Shown in pieces: positions 43,579-51,748 of a stretch of 64,000 nucleotides of DNA. Position numbers and translations under genes: made by a program. Source of the DNA: DASYKT01 sp035995185 (GTDB lineage: Bacteria > Acidobacteriota > Blastocatellia > Pyrinomonadales > Pyrinomonadaceae). Position 1 is the first letter of the stretch. Every line of letters starts with the position of its first letter. The stretch spans positions 33,209 through 97,208 of the forward strand of contig DASYKT010000014.1 of assembly GCA_035995185.1 (NCBI GenBank), given 5' to 3'. The notes under the pieces were generated by a model. That model made no database searches and had not been told where the DNA came from. It saw only the letters and a list, made by a program, of their open reading frames with translations.

Positions 43579-45114
43579 ATGTCCACAGCCGAAGATAGAA
43601 TTACCCAAGAGGCGCCCGCAAAGGAAAAACCGCGCGCTGAAAAGCAGGTGCCCTTTGTAGAGCGCGCGCTGAAATTCCTTAGTTCGGTGCGGTTGGGGGT
43701 TTCTCTGCTGTGCATAATGGTGCTCTTTTCCGTCACCGGAATGGTCATAATGCAGCAGAACGTGGAAGGCTTTGCGGCTTACTATGTGGGGCTTACGCCG
43801 TCGGAAAAGCTGCTCGGAAGCTGGCTGGTGATCTTCGACATTTATCACTCGTGGTATTTTAACGCGCTGCTGCTTCTCCTTTCGCTCAATATCATTCTTG
43901 CTTCGATCGATCATTTCCCCGGCGCCTGGTCTTATGTGGTCAAGAAAAAGACGACCGCTTCGCCGATGTTTCTTTCCGGCCAGCCGGCGCACATGGTAAT
44001 TGAAATGCGCGCGGCAGACACTGCCGAAGCCATCGATAAAATAAAAGCTGCTTTCAAAAAGCGCGGGCTTCGCTCAAGGATTACGGAGCTGCCGGGCCGC
44101 ACCGACGTCTTTGGCGAAAGCGGCACCTGGAACCGGCTGGGAGCTTACGGCGTGCACGTTTTCTTGCTGACGCTTTTTCTCGGGCATTTTGTCGCGCTGC
44201 AAACCGGTTTCGACGCCGACGTTCAATTGATGCCGGGCACGGTCACCAATCAGATCCAGATCATCAGTCACCAGCTCGATCCGGTCAAAGGCGTCAGTAT
44301 CGAACGCTATATCGCGGAGCCGCCCTTTACCATCACCTGTACCGATATCCAGCAAAAGCTGGTCGACCCGAACGGCTCTATCGATCTCGGCAACACGATG
44401 GATTGGAAGACCAGCCTGCGCATCGACGACCCGGTCTATGGCACGCGCGACGTGGATGTCTCGCTCAACAAACCTTTTTCCTATCGCGGCTACCGTTTCT
44501 TTCAGGCTTCGGCGATCACGCAGGGCAGCGCGCGTACGATGACGCTCGATGTCACGCCGCAGAGCGGTGGTGAACCATTTCAGATAACCCTGCAGCGCAA
44601 CGGCGCGACCGATCTGCCCGACGGCACAAAGGTCGAATACCAGGCTTTCTTTTCGGATTTTACGATCGTCGACGGCAAACCCGATTCGGCCTCGGCGGAA
44701 TACAGGAACCCGGCCGTCGTTTTGAAGGTGACGACGCCGCAGGGGAAAACTTTTAACGCCTATGCTTTTGGCGCCAAGCTGCCCGATAACGCCCCGATAG
44801 GTGCGCCGGTCGCGGGTTACAAATGGCACTTGGGAGCTTATGAAAAATCGCCGCTGGCGCACGTGCTCTCGATCAAGTACGACCCGTTTTACGGCAGCAT
44901 CATCGCGTGGTATATCGGCGGATTCGGCGTTATAATGATGCTGATATTGATATATTTTTTCGCCCACCGGCGCATCTGGGCAGCAGTCGAGAACACCGGC
45001 GAGGGTGTTTTTAAAGTTTCGCTCGGCGGCAATACCAACCGCAACCACTTTGCTTTTGAAGACCGTTTCAAAAAAATAGTGGCGGAACTTGAGACCAAAG
45101 CGTCTAATTCATAA
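43579..45114 (+). CDS. resB: ResB-like cytochrome c biogenesis protein
   Basis: A 511-residue membrane protein of the System II cytochrome c maturation pathway. After a charged N-terminus come membrane helices (about 40-60, 95-115, 185-205) with the family start FLSSVRLGVSLLCIMVLFSVTG. A large periplasmic domain (about 210-450) follows, then a last helix (about 455-480). ResB works with CcsA/ResC to deliver haem to apocytochromes c. The next + strand gene is CcsA, separated only by a repeat stretch, so the pair is the expected one. Confidence 0.88.
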   Translation: MSTAEDRITQEAPAKEKPRAEKQVPFVERALKFLSSVRLGVSLLCIMVLFSVTGMVIMQQNVEGFAAYYVGLTPSEKLLGSWLVIFDIYHSWYFNALLLLLSLNIILASIDHFPGAWSYVVKKKTTASPMFLSGQPAHMVIEMRAADTAEAIDKIKAAFKKRGLRSRITELPGRTDVFGESGTWNRLGAYGVHVFLLTLFLGHFVALQTGFDADVQLMPGTVTNQIQIISHQLDPVKGVSIERYIAEPPFTITCTDIQQKLVDPNGSIDLGNTMDWKTSLRIDDPVYGTRDVDVSLNKPFSYRGYRFFQASAITQGSARTMTLDVTPQSGGEPFQITLQRNGATDLPDGTKVEYQAFFSDFTIVDGKPDSASAEYRNPAVVLKVTTPQGKTFNAYAFGAKLPDNAPIGAPVAGYKWHLGAYEKSPLAHVLSIKYDPFYGSIIAWYIGGFGVIMMLILIYFFAHRRIWAAVENTGEGVFKVSLGGNTNRNHFAFEDRFKKIVAELETKASNS

Positions 45115-45118
45115 TTGA

Positions 45119-45425
45119 TAATGGATAATGATCAGTGATGAGGTCAGAACCGGGAGCGGTAGCGACTGGGTTTCGTGTTTTTCGTGTTGTTAGTGGTTAA
45201 TTCAATTTTTCAGAAACAAGGAAAAAGATCTTAACCACGAAATTCACGAATCACACGAAAAACACGAAAGACGCATTCGCAGCAGGCGTTGAATAAAATT
45301 GATAAATTTGTCGCTTGCAGCGACAACGCATTTTTCCATAACGTTACGTAGGGCGCTGCCCTACGCTATTAAATTAGTCACCTTCGGTGACAGCCGGATC
45401 TATTCACAATTTACGATTCACGAAT
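45119..45425. repeat. Compound nest: GATAATG arms, family C, family F and family E pieces
   Basis: In order: ATTGATAATGGATAATGATC (outer), GATGAGGTCAGAACCGGGAG (C left), TTCGTGTTTTTCGTGTTG...GTGGTTAA and TTAACCACGAAATTCACG...AAACACGAAA (F arms), then family E hairpins GTCGCTTGCAGCGAC, CGTAGGGCGCTGCCCTACG and TCACCTTCGGTGA, then ATTCACAATTTACGATTCACG (outer-type). There is no C right arm. Confidence 0.8.
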
Positions 45426-45428
45426 TAT

Positions 45429-47042
45429 ATGGCACAGACACTAACAGTCGAAGAACTTAGCGAGAATGCGGCAAAGCCGTCCAACTGGCGGTCTTTTCTG
45501 CCCGCGTTCCTGGCGATAGGCGGGGCATTTCTGATGCTCTTTGCGCGGCTGCAGATCGGCGGCAGTTTTATCGGCGATGCGTCGCTGATGATGCTGGCGC
45601 TGGCATGTTACCTGCTGGCGGCGATCTTCGGCCTGACCAATCTCTATGCCGCCTCGAACATGGCGCGCAAGATGAGCTTTGCCCTGGCCGTGCTTGGCGT
45701 CTTCTTTAATTTATCGAGCTGGCTGGTGCGCTGGGTCAACGGCTACGATCACGAGATCGCGCTGCTGCGCGCTTCGGGCAACCCGATCACGCCGTGGCTG
45801 TTTCGCTATATTCCCTTCGCCAATCTCTACGATCTGAGCCTGGCTTTCGCCTTCGGCGCGGGCATCGCGACCCTGCTCATCGCCAACCGCGACAAGTTCA
45901 AATTCCTTGCCACTTTTACTCTGCCGCTGGCGGCGCTGATCTTAACCTTAGCGCGTTTTATCGGCGGTGAATTCATCGATCTGCCGCCGGTGCTCGATTC
46001 CTACTGGCGCCCGATCCACGTGGGCGTGGCGAGTTTAAGTTACGGCGTGGCGCTGGTGTGTTTTGCGGTGGCGGTGATGTACCTGCTCAAAGACGGCGTC
46101 AAGGTCGAATCGATGGCGGTCTGGGCCAGTCTGTTCGCCTTTATGACGATCGCGACCGTTTCAAAATTTTCCGTGCTGACCGAATTTGTTTACCGCGCGG
46201 GGCTTTTTATTCCCAATCCCGGCGGCCGCAAACCTTTCGAAGCGCCGTTCCGGCTGGACATTCCCTGGCTGGGGCCGACCATGGCGCTCGCCGGGCTGCT
46301 TTCGCTCGCCGTGGCCATCGCCTTTGCGCTTTATTTGTATAAGAATCTGGAGATTGGAAAGACCATCGGGCATCTGCTCTTAAAAGCGTCGCTGGTGGTG
46401 TATATCGCGGCGATCGTCATCTGGGTGGCGCAGGTCAACTCGATCCCCGCCGCGCAGGTCAACGGCCTGATGCAAAAACAAACCGCCGCTACGCCGGCGC
46501 AGCTGGTGACGGCCGGCAAGGAAATAGCCAAACGGCAGGGCGCCGATATGAGCCAGGTCACGAGCGCGCAATTTAGCCAGGTGGGGCGCGAATACCTGCA
46601 AAGTGCCGGGCCGCAGATGTACGTCAGCCTGGGGACCAACCCGGTGGAATTTGCCGGGCTGCTGACCGCCGCGACGGGCCTGTTTTTCTGTATCCTCTTT
46701 GCGTTTCGCACCAGCACCTTGCGGGGATCGCTGCCAAGCTTAGAATCGCTCGATAATTTGATGTACAAAACGGCGAGCGTGGCTTTTGCCGGCCTGGCGA
46801 TGCTTTTGATCACCGGCGCTATCTGGGCCAACGAATCGTGGGGACGCCCGTGGGGCTTTGACTCAAAAGAGACCGGCGCGCTGGTCGCCTGGCTGACCTA
46901 CGCCGCCTTTTTGCACACGCGGATCGCCCGCAACTGGACCGGCCGCAGCTCGGCTTACTTTGCCGTGCTGGCCTTTGCGTTCGTGATATTTACGTACCTC
47001 GGCGTGAGCTACCTGCTGCCGGGGCTGCATAGCTACGCCTAG
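45429..47042 (+). CDS. ccsA: CcsA/ResC cytochrome c biogenesis protein
   Basis: A 537-residue haem-handling membrane protein of System II. The ATG at 45429 is chosen; a longer frame starts inside a repeat. There are about nine or ten helices. The haem-handling tryptophan-rich motif is WANESWGRPWGFDSKETGALVAW (about residues 470-492) with flanking histidines. It couples haem with ResB for attachment to c-type cytochromes. A non-membrane insert at about 345-405 (QVNGLMQKQTAATPAQLVTAGKEIAKRQG) is larger than in most relatives. The TPR protein follows on the same strand. Confidence 0.9.
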   Translation: MAQTLTVEELSENAAKPSNWRSFLPAFLAIGGAFLMLFARLQIGGSFIGDASLMMLALACYLLAAIFGLTNLYAASNMARKMSFALAVLGVFFNLSSWLVRWVNGYDHEIALLRASGNPITPWLFRYIPFANLYDLSLAFAFGAGIATLLIANRDKFKFLATFTLPLAALILTLARFIGGEFIDLPPVLDSYWRPIHVGVASLSYGVALVCFAVAVMYLLKDGVKVESMAVWASLFAFMTIATVSKFSVLTEFVYRAGLFIPNPGGRKPFEAPFRLDIPWLGPTMALAGLLSLAVAIAFALYLYKNLEIGKTIGHLLLKASLVVYIAAIVIWVAQVNSIPAAQVNGLMQKQTAATPAQLVTAGKEIAKRQGADMSQVTSAQFSQVGREYLQSAGPQMYVSLGTNPVEFAGLLTAATGLFFCILFAFRTSTLRGSLPSLESLDNLMYKTASVAFAGLAMLLITGAIWANESWGRPWGFDSKETGALVAWLTYAAFLHTRIARNWTGRSSAYFAVLAFAFVIFTYLGVSYLLPGLHSYA

Positions 47043-47247
47043 CGGAGCGCCGAATTCATTCGGCACGAACGCGCTGCGTTCGAATAATGATTTTAGATTG
47101 CCGATTTTGGATTTTGGATTTATTCGTGTGATCCGTGTAATTCGTGGCTGCTTCCAGTTTCCCAAGAGTTAAAGAACTGTAACCACTAAAACACACGAAG
47201 CGGCACGAAAACCGCAAATCCAAAATCGGCAATCTAAAATTTAAAAT
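47043..47247. repeat. GCCGAATTCATTCGGC hairpin, then family H arms around family F arms
   Basis: 47043-47084 has GGAGCGCCGAATTCATTCGGC (also at 4332-4370) and GAACGCGCTGCGTTC. 47088-47247 has outer arms GATTTTAGATTGCCGATTTTGG and CAAATCCAAAATCGGCAATC, with inner arms TGTAATTCGTGGCTG...and CCACTAAAACACACGAAG. It lies between the CcsA and TPR genes. Confidence 0.8.
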
Positions 47248-47256
47248 AGTCTAAGA

Positions 47257-47943
47257 ATGAAAAAAGAAAATACCCTTTACGCCGTTATCGGTTTGCTTCT
47301 CGGTCTGATCGTCGGCTTTGCCGGCGCTAACTATCTGAACCGCGCGGGCGGCGCACAGGCGCAGGCGCAAAACGGCGGTCCGTCCGGACAAACAGCCCCA
47401 AGTCAACCGGGCCAACCAAGTCAGTTGGGCCAGCCCGGCGGGGGCGCAGCCATGCCGCAAGTGGCCGCCGCGCTCGACAAAGCCAAGGACGAACCCGACA
47501 ATTTCGACGCGCAAAAACAAGCCGGAATAATGTTTTACCGCATCCGGAATTTCGCGCAGGCCGAGCCTTATCTGACCCAGGCCAACCGCATCAAACCGGA
47601 TGATTTCGAGGTCAACGAAAAGCTGGGAAATATAAATTTTGACGCCGGAAAATATGAGGAAGCGGAAAAGCTCTACACTGCTGCGCTCGCGCTAAAACCC
47701 GACGACGTCAACGTCCGCACCGATCTCGGCCTGTCGTTTTTCTTCCGCCAGCCGCGCGACACCGACCGCGCCATCAGCGAATATCGCAAGGCCCTCCAGT
47801 ACGATCCCAAACACGAATTGACGCTGCAGAATCTGTGCGCGGCGTTAAAGGAAAAAGGCGACAAGGAGGCCCTCGCCGAAGCTGTGAAGAAACTGGAAGA
47901 AGTTAACCCGAAGAATGAGGCGCTGGTGAAATTGAGGCAATAA
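47257..47943 (+). CDS. TPR protein with N-terminal membrane anchor
   Basis: A 228-residue protein. A signal anchor (about residues 7-28, LYAVIGLLLGLIVGFAGANYL) is followed by a Q/P/G-rich linker (about 32-68) and about four TPR units (70-228, with AGIMFYRIRNFAQAEPYLTQANRIKPDDFE-type spacing). In System II maturation a TPR protein of the CcmH/CycH type often presents apocytochrome; position after ResB and CcsA supports such a role, but no catalytic residues can be checked. Confidence 0.78.
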   Translation: MKKENTLYAVIGLLLGLIVGFAGANYLNRAGGAQAQAQNGGPSGQTAPSQPGQPSQLGQPGGGAAMPQVAAALDKAKDEPDNFDAQKQAGIMFYRIRNFAQAEPYLTQANRIKPDDFEVNEKLGNINFDAGKYEEAEKLYTAALALKPDDVNVRTDLGLSFFFRQPRDTDRAISEYRKALQYDPKHELTLQNLCAALKEKGDKEALAEAVKKLEEVNPKNEALVKLRQ

Positions 47944-47992
47944 TCTCACGAATTTATCTGCGATCAGCGGATTTTGCCGCGTATGCGGCAAT

Positions 47993-48604
47993 TGAATGTA
48001 GCCGTGGGTTTTAACCCACGGAATTTGATGTAAAATATGTTCGCGTCGCGCTAGCGACGAATGAATGTTCCACGATATGGCGAACACATTTTACCAATGC
48101 TTCTATCATATTGTATTTAGCACCAAAAACCGTGAACGGTTTATAAATGCCTCCATTGAATCTCGTGTTTGGGCTTACATCGGCGGCGTCGCTCGCAAAC
48201 ATCATTTGACAGCGCTCCAAATTGGCGGCATCGACGACCATATTCATGCACTGATCAGCGCGCCACCGACCGTTGACGTCAGTTCAATGGCGAAATTTCT
48301 CAAAGGAGATTCTTCCTATTGGGTACACCGTGAATTTCCCAAGTTATATGCATTTGCCTGGCAGGATGGTTATGGAGCATTTACGGTTTCGAAATCTCAA
48401 ACGCAAAGTGTGATCGAATATATAAAGAATCAACGCGTTCACCACACCAGGCAGACTTTCGAAGAAGAATTTATTGAGTTATTGAAATTACACGAGATCG
48501 AATACGACGAAAAATATTTATACGGATGAGGCCTTCATGCGTCGCTCGCGCGACTCGTTTTTTTTCGCCCCATTTCCGTGGGTTAAAACCCACGGCTACA
48601 TTCA
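47993..48604 (+). mobile_element. IS200/IS605-type element bounded by 31-bp inverted repeats
   Basis: 47993-48023 and 48574-48604 are exact reverse complements, each centred on CCGTGGGTTTTAACCCACGG, itself a hairpin. Inside each end is a second small palindrome (CGTCGCGCTAGCGACG left; GTCGCTCGCGCGAC right). The transposase gene lies between. The right-end sequence, read in reverse, recurs for 46 identical bases in the transposase-less unit at 23314-23359, which shows that both belong to one family (D). Confidence 0.85.
48077..48529 (+). CDS. tnpA: IS200/IS605-family Y1 transposase TnpA
   Basis: A 150-residue enzyme from the ATG at 48077 (a second ATG lies four codons upstream). It begins with the family pattern YQCFYHIVFSTKNRERFI. 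The HUH metal motif is HIH in IDDHIHALIS (about residues 55-57), and the catalytic tyrosine candidate is in VIEYIKNQ (about 115-120). The enzyme cuts and joins single-stranded DNA at hairpins. No accessory TnpB gene is present. The frame is full-length and intact, so the element may be active. Confidence 0.9.
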   Translation: MANTFYQCFYHIVFSTKNRERFINASIESRVWAYIGGVARKHHLTALQIGGIDDHIHALISAPPTVDVSSMAKFLKGDSSYWVHREFPKLYAFAWQDGYGAFTVSKSQTQSVIEYIKNQRVHHTRQTFEEEFIELLKLHEIEYDEKYLYG

Positions 48605-48627
48605 CTCCATCGCTCCGCGATATTCTA

Positions 48628-48993
48628 CTAGCTTTCGCCTTTAAAAAACGGATTCTCGATCATCCCGAAGATATTCCCGAACGGATCTTTCACCGTCGCC
48701 ACGATAATGCCGCCGCCGACGTCTTTTGGCTCTTCGTGCGCCTCGGCGCCTTTTTCGAGCATCGAAGTATAAGCATCTTCGCAATTGGCCACGCCCCAGT
48801 AGGCGATGTGGTTATTTCCCCGTGTGACGCCCGTCATATCCGGATCCAGACCCAGTTCGTAACCGCCCACGCTAAACCCGACGTAAAACACCTCGTCAAA
48901 ATATGGCGCGATGCCTAACATCTTTTGATACCACTCTTTAGCCTGCTTGATGTCATCCACCTTGTAAACTACCGTGCGTAACCCCTTGAACAT
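48628..48993 (-). CDS. VOC (glyoxalase/dioxygenase-fold) protein
   Basis: A 121-residue small protein with two beta-alpha-beta-beta-beta halves of the vicinal oxygen chelate fold: GLRTVVYKVDDIKQAKEWYQKMLGI at the start and ATVKDPFGNIFGMIENP at the end. Only part of the usual metal ligands can be assigned, so it may be a binding protein or an enzyme. It follows the 48998-50071 gene by 4 bases on the - strand, so it is the last gene of that unit. Confidence 0.8.
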   Translation of the reverse strand: MFKGLRTVVYKVDDIKQAKEWYQKMLGIAPYFDEVFYVGFSVGGYELGLDPDMTGVTRGNNHIAYWGVANCEDAYTSMLEKGAEAHEEPKDVGGGIIVATVKDPFGNIFGMIENPFFKGES

Positions 48994-48997
48994 ATAT

Positions 48998-50071
48998 TTA
49001 TTGTCCTATCTTCATTTCTTCGATATCTAAAAGCGAAAGACGTTCGATGTCGCCGTTTTTCAAAATTATGGTCACCACGTTCCGGTCCACATTGACCCGC
49101 AGCACGTCATTCATCGCGTATTTCAGCTTCCGGCCGTCTTTCATGTCCACCACCAGTTCCACTTTGGCTAATGGGTCAGACACATTTTTTGGAGGTTTCG
49201 TCACAGCGGCCGTGGATTTTGGCTTTGTCTCAGCGGGTTTTTTACCGGAAGACGAGCTTTTAGCCGTTTCGCTGCCGGTTTTCGGCTTTTCAGGCGTCCT
49301 GGCCTTGGCAGCGGCAGTCTTTTCCGTCTCAGTCTTTTTAGCCGTAGTGTCGGTCTTAGGCTTGCCGGTAGCCGCCGCAGCGGTCGGCTTTGACACCGAT
49401 TTAGATCGGGTGTCCACGGTCGTCGCCGGTTTCGCCTTTTCTTTACCGGTATTTTTAACGGTTTCTTTAGGCGGCACGGGTGGGGGCGGCTGTCGTATTT
49501 CCTCGATTATCGTGCCGGCGGAATTGACCCGCGCGACGGCGCCTTCGTTGGCCTCGCTGCCGCTGACTTTCGGATCGCCCGGATTTCTTTTCACCGCCGA
49601 AGCCGCGATCGGCTTAAAAACCCCGCCGAATTTGATCGCGTAGCTCGCCGGATCGTCGCCGGGCGTGCGCCCCTCTATCCGCAGGACCAGCCGGGAAGGT
49701 ATGCGCAAATACACTTGGCGCTGCATAACAGTTGCATAACCGACTGCATAAACACTTGCTTTAAGCAGTGGGCGCATGCTTCCGGCCGTGTAAATATCGA
49801 TGTCTCCGTTCAAATTGGAAGTTTCGATATTAAGCACTACATCGCCGGTGCCCGTTTCGAAAATATAATAATGACTGGTCAGCCGCGAATCGCCGATGTC
49901 GCGCGCCCTGATCCGCCCTGCGATCTGATCGGTCAGAACGGGCGTCGGGTAATCGAGATTGGTGGATTGGGCGAAAATTGGAGAGACGAATGCGAGTATC
50001 CCGAAAAGGACAAGGAAAAAACTTTTCTTTTGGAATTCTAATTTATCGAACAAGCTATTCTCCAATTTCAC
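48998..50071 (-). CDS. Exported protein with lysine/threonine-rich linker
   Basis: A 357-residue protein. The start is GTG and overlaps the stop of the preceding gene by four bases (GTGA). A signal or anchor sequence (about residues 17-35, FLVLFGILAFVSPIFAQ) is followed by a beta-rich domain (about 40-150). A long low-complexity K/T/P/A linker (about 185-300) comes next, then a short C-terminal domain (VELVVDMKDGRKLKYAMND...ILKNGDIERLSLLDIEEM). No family is recognised. Coupling to a toxin-like gene upstream is unexpected for an exported protein. Confidence 0.7.
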   Translation of the reverse strand: MKLENSLFDKLEFQKKSFFLVLFGILAFVSPIFAQSTNLDYPTPVLTDQIAGRIRARDIGDSRLTSHYYIFETGTGDVVLNIETSNLNGDIDIYTAGSMRPLLKASVYAVGYATVMQRQVYLRIPSRLVLRIEGRTPGDDPASYAIKFGGVFKPIAASAVKRNPGDPKVSGSEANEGAVARVNSAGTIIEEIRQPPPPVPPKETVKNTGKEKAKPATTVDTRSKSVSKPTAAAATGKPKTDTTAKKTETEKTAAAKARTPEKPKTGSETAKSSSSGKKPAETKPKSTAAVTKPPKNVSDPLAKVELVVDMKDGRKLKYAMNDVLRVNVDRNVVTIILKNGDIERLSLLDIEEMKIGQ

Positions 50072-50337
50072 GAAACCGCATTAGATAGGACTTTTTCCAG
50101 TATCGGGCCGAGTTTCAGGGGCGTAAAAAATGACTCCGGGTAGACGCTGGCTTCCCCTTCCTCATCAACTACCAGTATGTTTTCTCCGCGCAGCTTGATC
50201 CGGTAGATCTTAAGCGGAACGAGCAGCTTTTCGTCATCCGATCTGATGCAGACAGCAAAAAGAGAGTCATCCGAGGTGTTTCGAGCGTCGGCCACTTCGA
50301 CCGTATATTCCCTGTCAAAACTCAGATCGTTACTCAT
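50068..50337 (-). CDS. Acidic small protein coupled to a RelE-like toxin; candidate antitoxin
   Basis: An 89-residue acidic protein (MSNDLSFDREYTVEVADARN...). The start at 50337 overlaps the toxin stop in the sequence ATGA; an in-frame ATG at 50352 would overlap by 19 bases. It has no helix-turn-helix, unlike the HigA-type antitoxins usual with this toxin group. It reads as a beta-rich domain (LFAVCIRSDDEKLLVPLKIYRIKLRGENILVVDEEG) with a C-terminal helix. Its role as antitoxin is inferred only from position; it could be an adaptor. Confidence 0.6.
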   Translation of the reverse strand: MSNDLSFDREYTVEVADARNTSDDSLFAVCIRSDDEKLLVPLKIYRIKLRGENILVVDEEGEASVYPESFFTPLKLGPILEKVLSNAVS

Positions 50338-50666
50338 ATTAGTTTCATCCATTCCGATACCGCATCATCCAATTCTTTTAATTCATCTCGCGAAAGATCA
50401 TTTTTTTCATTTTTCGCGTAAATGTCTAATAAAAGAATCCTCTCCTTGCTTACGGCGAAATAATAGATCAGCCTTGCTCCGCCTCTTTTCCCCAGCCCTA
50501 GTGCCGCCCAGCGTAATTTGCGAATACCAGAGGTTCCCGGAATCACATTCCCGTCATTCGGATATCGGCATAGATAAGATTGTATCTCACCAATTCCCTC
50601 GTCGCCAATCAATTTTAGTGCCTTACGGGTGAACCTTTGGGTTTCCGTGAATGTAAACAATTTCAT
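50334..50666 (-). CDS. RelE/HigB-family toxin-like protein
   Basis: A 110-residue protein of the RelE superfamily (the RelE-like group usually next to HTH antitoxins). Typical features are the FTRKALKLIGDEGIGEIQSYL helices, the GSGIRKLRW-like strand (here GTSGIRKLRWAALGLGKRGGARLIYYF) and LLLDIYAKNEKNDLS. The family cleaves mRNA at the ribosome. It is first of an overlapping - strand unit of four genes (50666 to 48628). No ribosome site is obvious. Confidence 0.82.
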   Translation of the reverse strand: MKLFTFTETQRFTRKALKLIGDEGIGEIQSYLCRYPNDGNVIPGTSGIRKLRWAALGLGKRGGARLIYYFAVSKERILLLDIYAKNEKNDLSRDELKELDDAVSEWMKLI

Positions 50667-50757
50667 ACTTGTGGGAGTAATAATTGGTACAAATGTGAAA
50701 CAGTTACCGGCCTGTTAGAGCCCTACTGCCTATTTTATCTTCAGGCTTCACCCGATC

Positions 50758-51006
50758 TTAGTTTTCGTCTATCAACAGGTCCGTCACGCCGTAAATATCG
50801 ACCGTGCCGTCATTGTCAGGATTATATTCATAGGCAAACGTATTATAGCCGCCCTCGGACTTTGCCAATTTTGTCATCACCCAGACATTTGCCTGCGATA
50901 CGTGGTCATAAAGCCGATTGGCCGGCGACGGCAGCTGCCGGCTTTTGGGAAATACCGAGAGAGTTAAAATAATAAGAACCACCAGTGTTGAGAGAGTGCG
51001 TTTCAT
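50758..51006 (-). CDS. Small secreted protein
   Basis: An 82-residue protein with a signal peptide (1-21, LVVLIILTLSVFPKS) and a good AAAGGAAAA ribosome site. The mature part contains YNTFAYEYNPDNDGTVDIYGVTDLLIDEN, with a DNDG turn that might bind calcium. Not recognised. It is separated by 92 bases from the toxin gene start, so it may be a separate transcript upstream of the toxin unit. Confidence 0.55.
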   Translation of the reverse strand: MKRTLSTLVVLIILTLSVFPKSRQLPSPANRLYDHVSQANVWVMTKLAKSEGGYNTFAYEYNPDNDGTVDIYGVTDLLIDEN

Positions 51007-51068
51007 TTATATTTTCCTTTCGTACTTTGAGTAACTTTACCTATAAATGAAATAGATGATTATCGTAA

Positions 51069-51195
51069 TGAAGTCAGTACCTCAGAACGTAGTGACCGGC
51101 TTCCGGTATAACTACCATCCTATTTACAGATAAAGATTTAATAAACCAGTTGTATCATTAGCCGGTCACTACGTTCCCGGTACTGACCCGTTACT
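51069..51195. repeat. Family C element
   Basis: The left arm is GAAGTCAGTACCTCAGAACG with GTAGTGACCGGC (51091-51102); the right arm is GCCGGTCACTACGTTCCCGG and TACTGACCC. The central part differs from that of the copies at 43.4 and 54.2 kb. It fills the gap between the small secreted protein and acetyltransferase genes. Confidence 0.85.
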
Positions 51196-51248
51196 TCTGA
51201 CTTCAACCGATATTACGGGCAATGCGATACTGCCTTCTGCTACTGTTT

Positions 51249-51725
51249 CTAATCCAGATCTTTCCGCAAATGGATCAGTTTCGAAGAAATGTCGTAGCCA
51301 AAGGCCTGGTGGGCGGCGAGGCTGACGTTGTTATCCACTTCGGTATCGGAAGCCATTTCGGTGCAGCCGTGGTGCCGCGCCCAATCTTCGGCGTTTGCCA
51401 CCAGCATGCGTCCGATGCCGTGCCGGCGGTATTCGGGTTCGACAAACCAGCCCTCGAGATAGCCGACGTGGTCCGTATGGCAATCTTCGACAAAGGGGCG
51501 AATGCTGGCTTCGAGAAACCCGGCCAGGTGGTCATCGCGCTCTTCCCCGCCGTCGCTAATAGCGGCCACCAGCACCAGCTGCGAATCCGGGTGGCCCAGG
51601 ATCTCCGCCATCTCGCGGCGGTGCTCGGATTCCTCGGTCTCATCCCAGAGTATCCGGCGCAGCCGCAGCCACTCCGAAAGATCGTTTTTCCCAATACGGC
51701 GAATGTTTATGGACGGTTCAGGCAT
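51249..51725 (-). CDS. GNAT acetyltransferase, AAC(6')-I-like
   Basis: A 158-residue protein of the GNAT fold. It follows aminoglycoside 6'-N-acetyltransferase type I in plan: IRRIGKNDLSEWLRLRRILWDETEE at the start, GFLEASIRPFVEDC in the middle, YLEGWFVEPEYRRHGIGRMLV (acetyl-CoA loop, R-R-x-G-I-G), and the WARHHGCTEMASDTEVDNNVSLAAHQAFGY block typical of AAC(6') enzymes. It would acetylate an amino group of an aminoglycoside or a related natural substrate. It stands alone, with no integron or transposon signs, so it is probably intrinsic. Resistance activity is not shown. Confidence 0.78.
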   Translation of the reverse strand: MPEPSINIRRIGKNDLSEWLRLRRILWDETEESEHRREMAEILGHPDSQLVLVAAISDGGEERDDHLAGFLEASIRPFVEDCHTDHVGYLEGWFVEPEYRRHGIGRMLVANAEDWARHHGCTEMASDTEVDNNVSLAAHQAFGYDISSKLIHLRKDLD

Positions 51726-51748
51726 TATGTGAGTGTAGCAATTATTAG

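Noticed and set aside
47993..48604. Toxin-antitoxin or group II intron reading of the palindromic ends
   Set aside because: The intact Y1 transposase and exact inverted ends explain the region fully.
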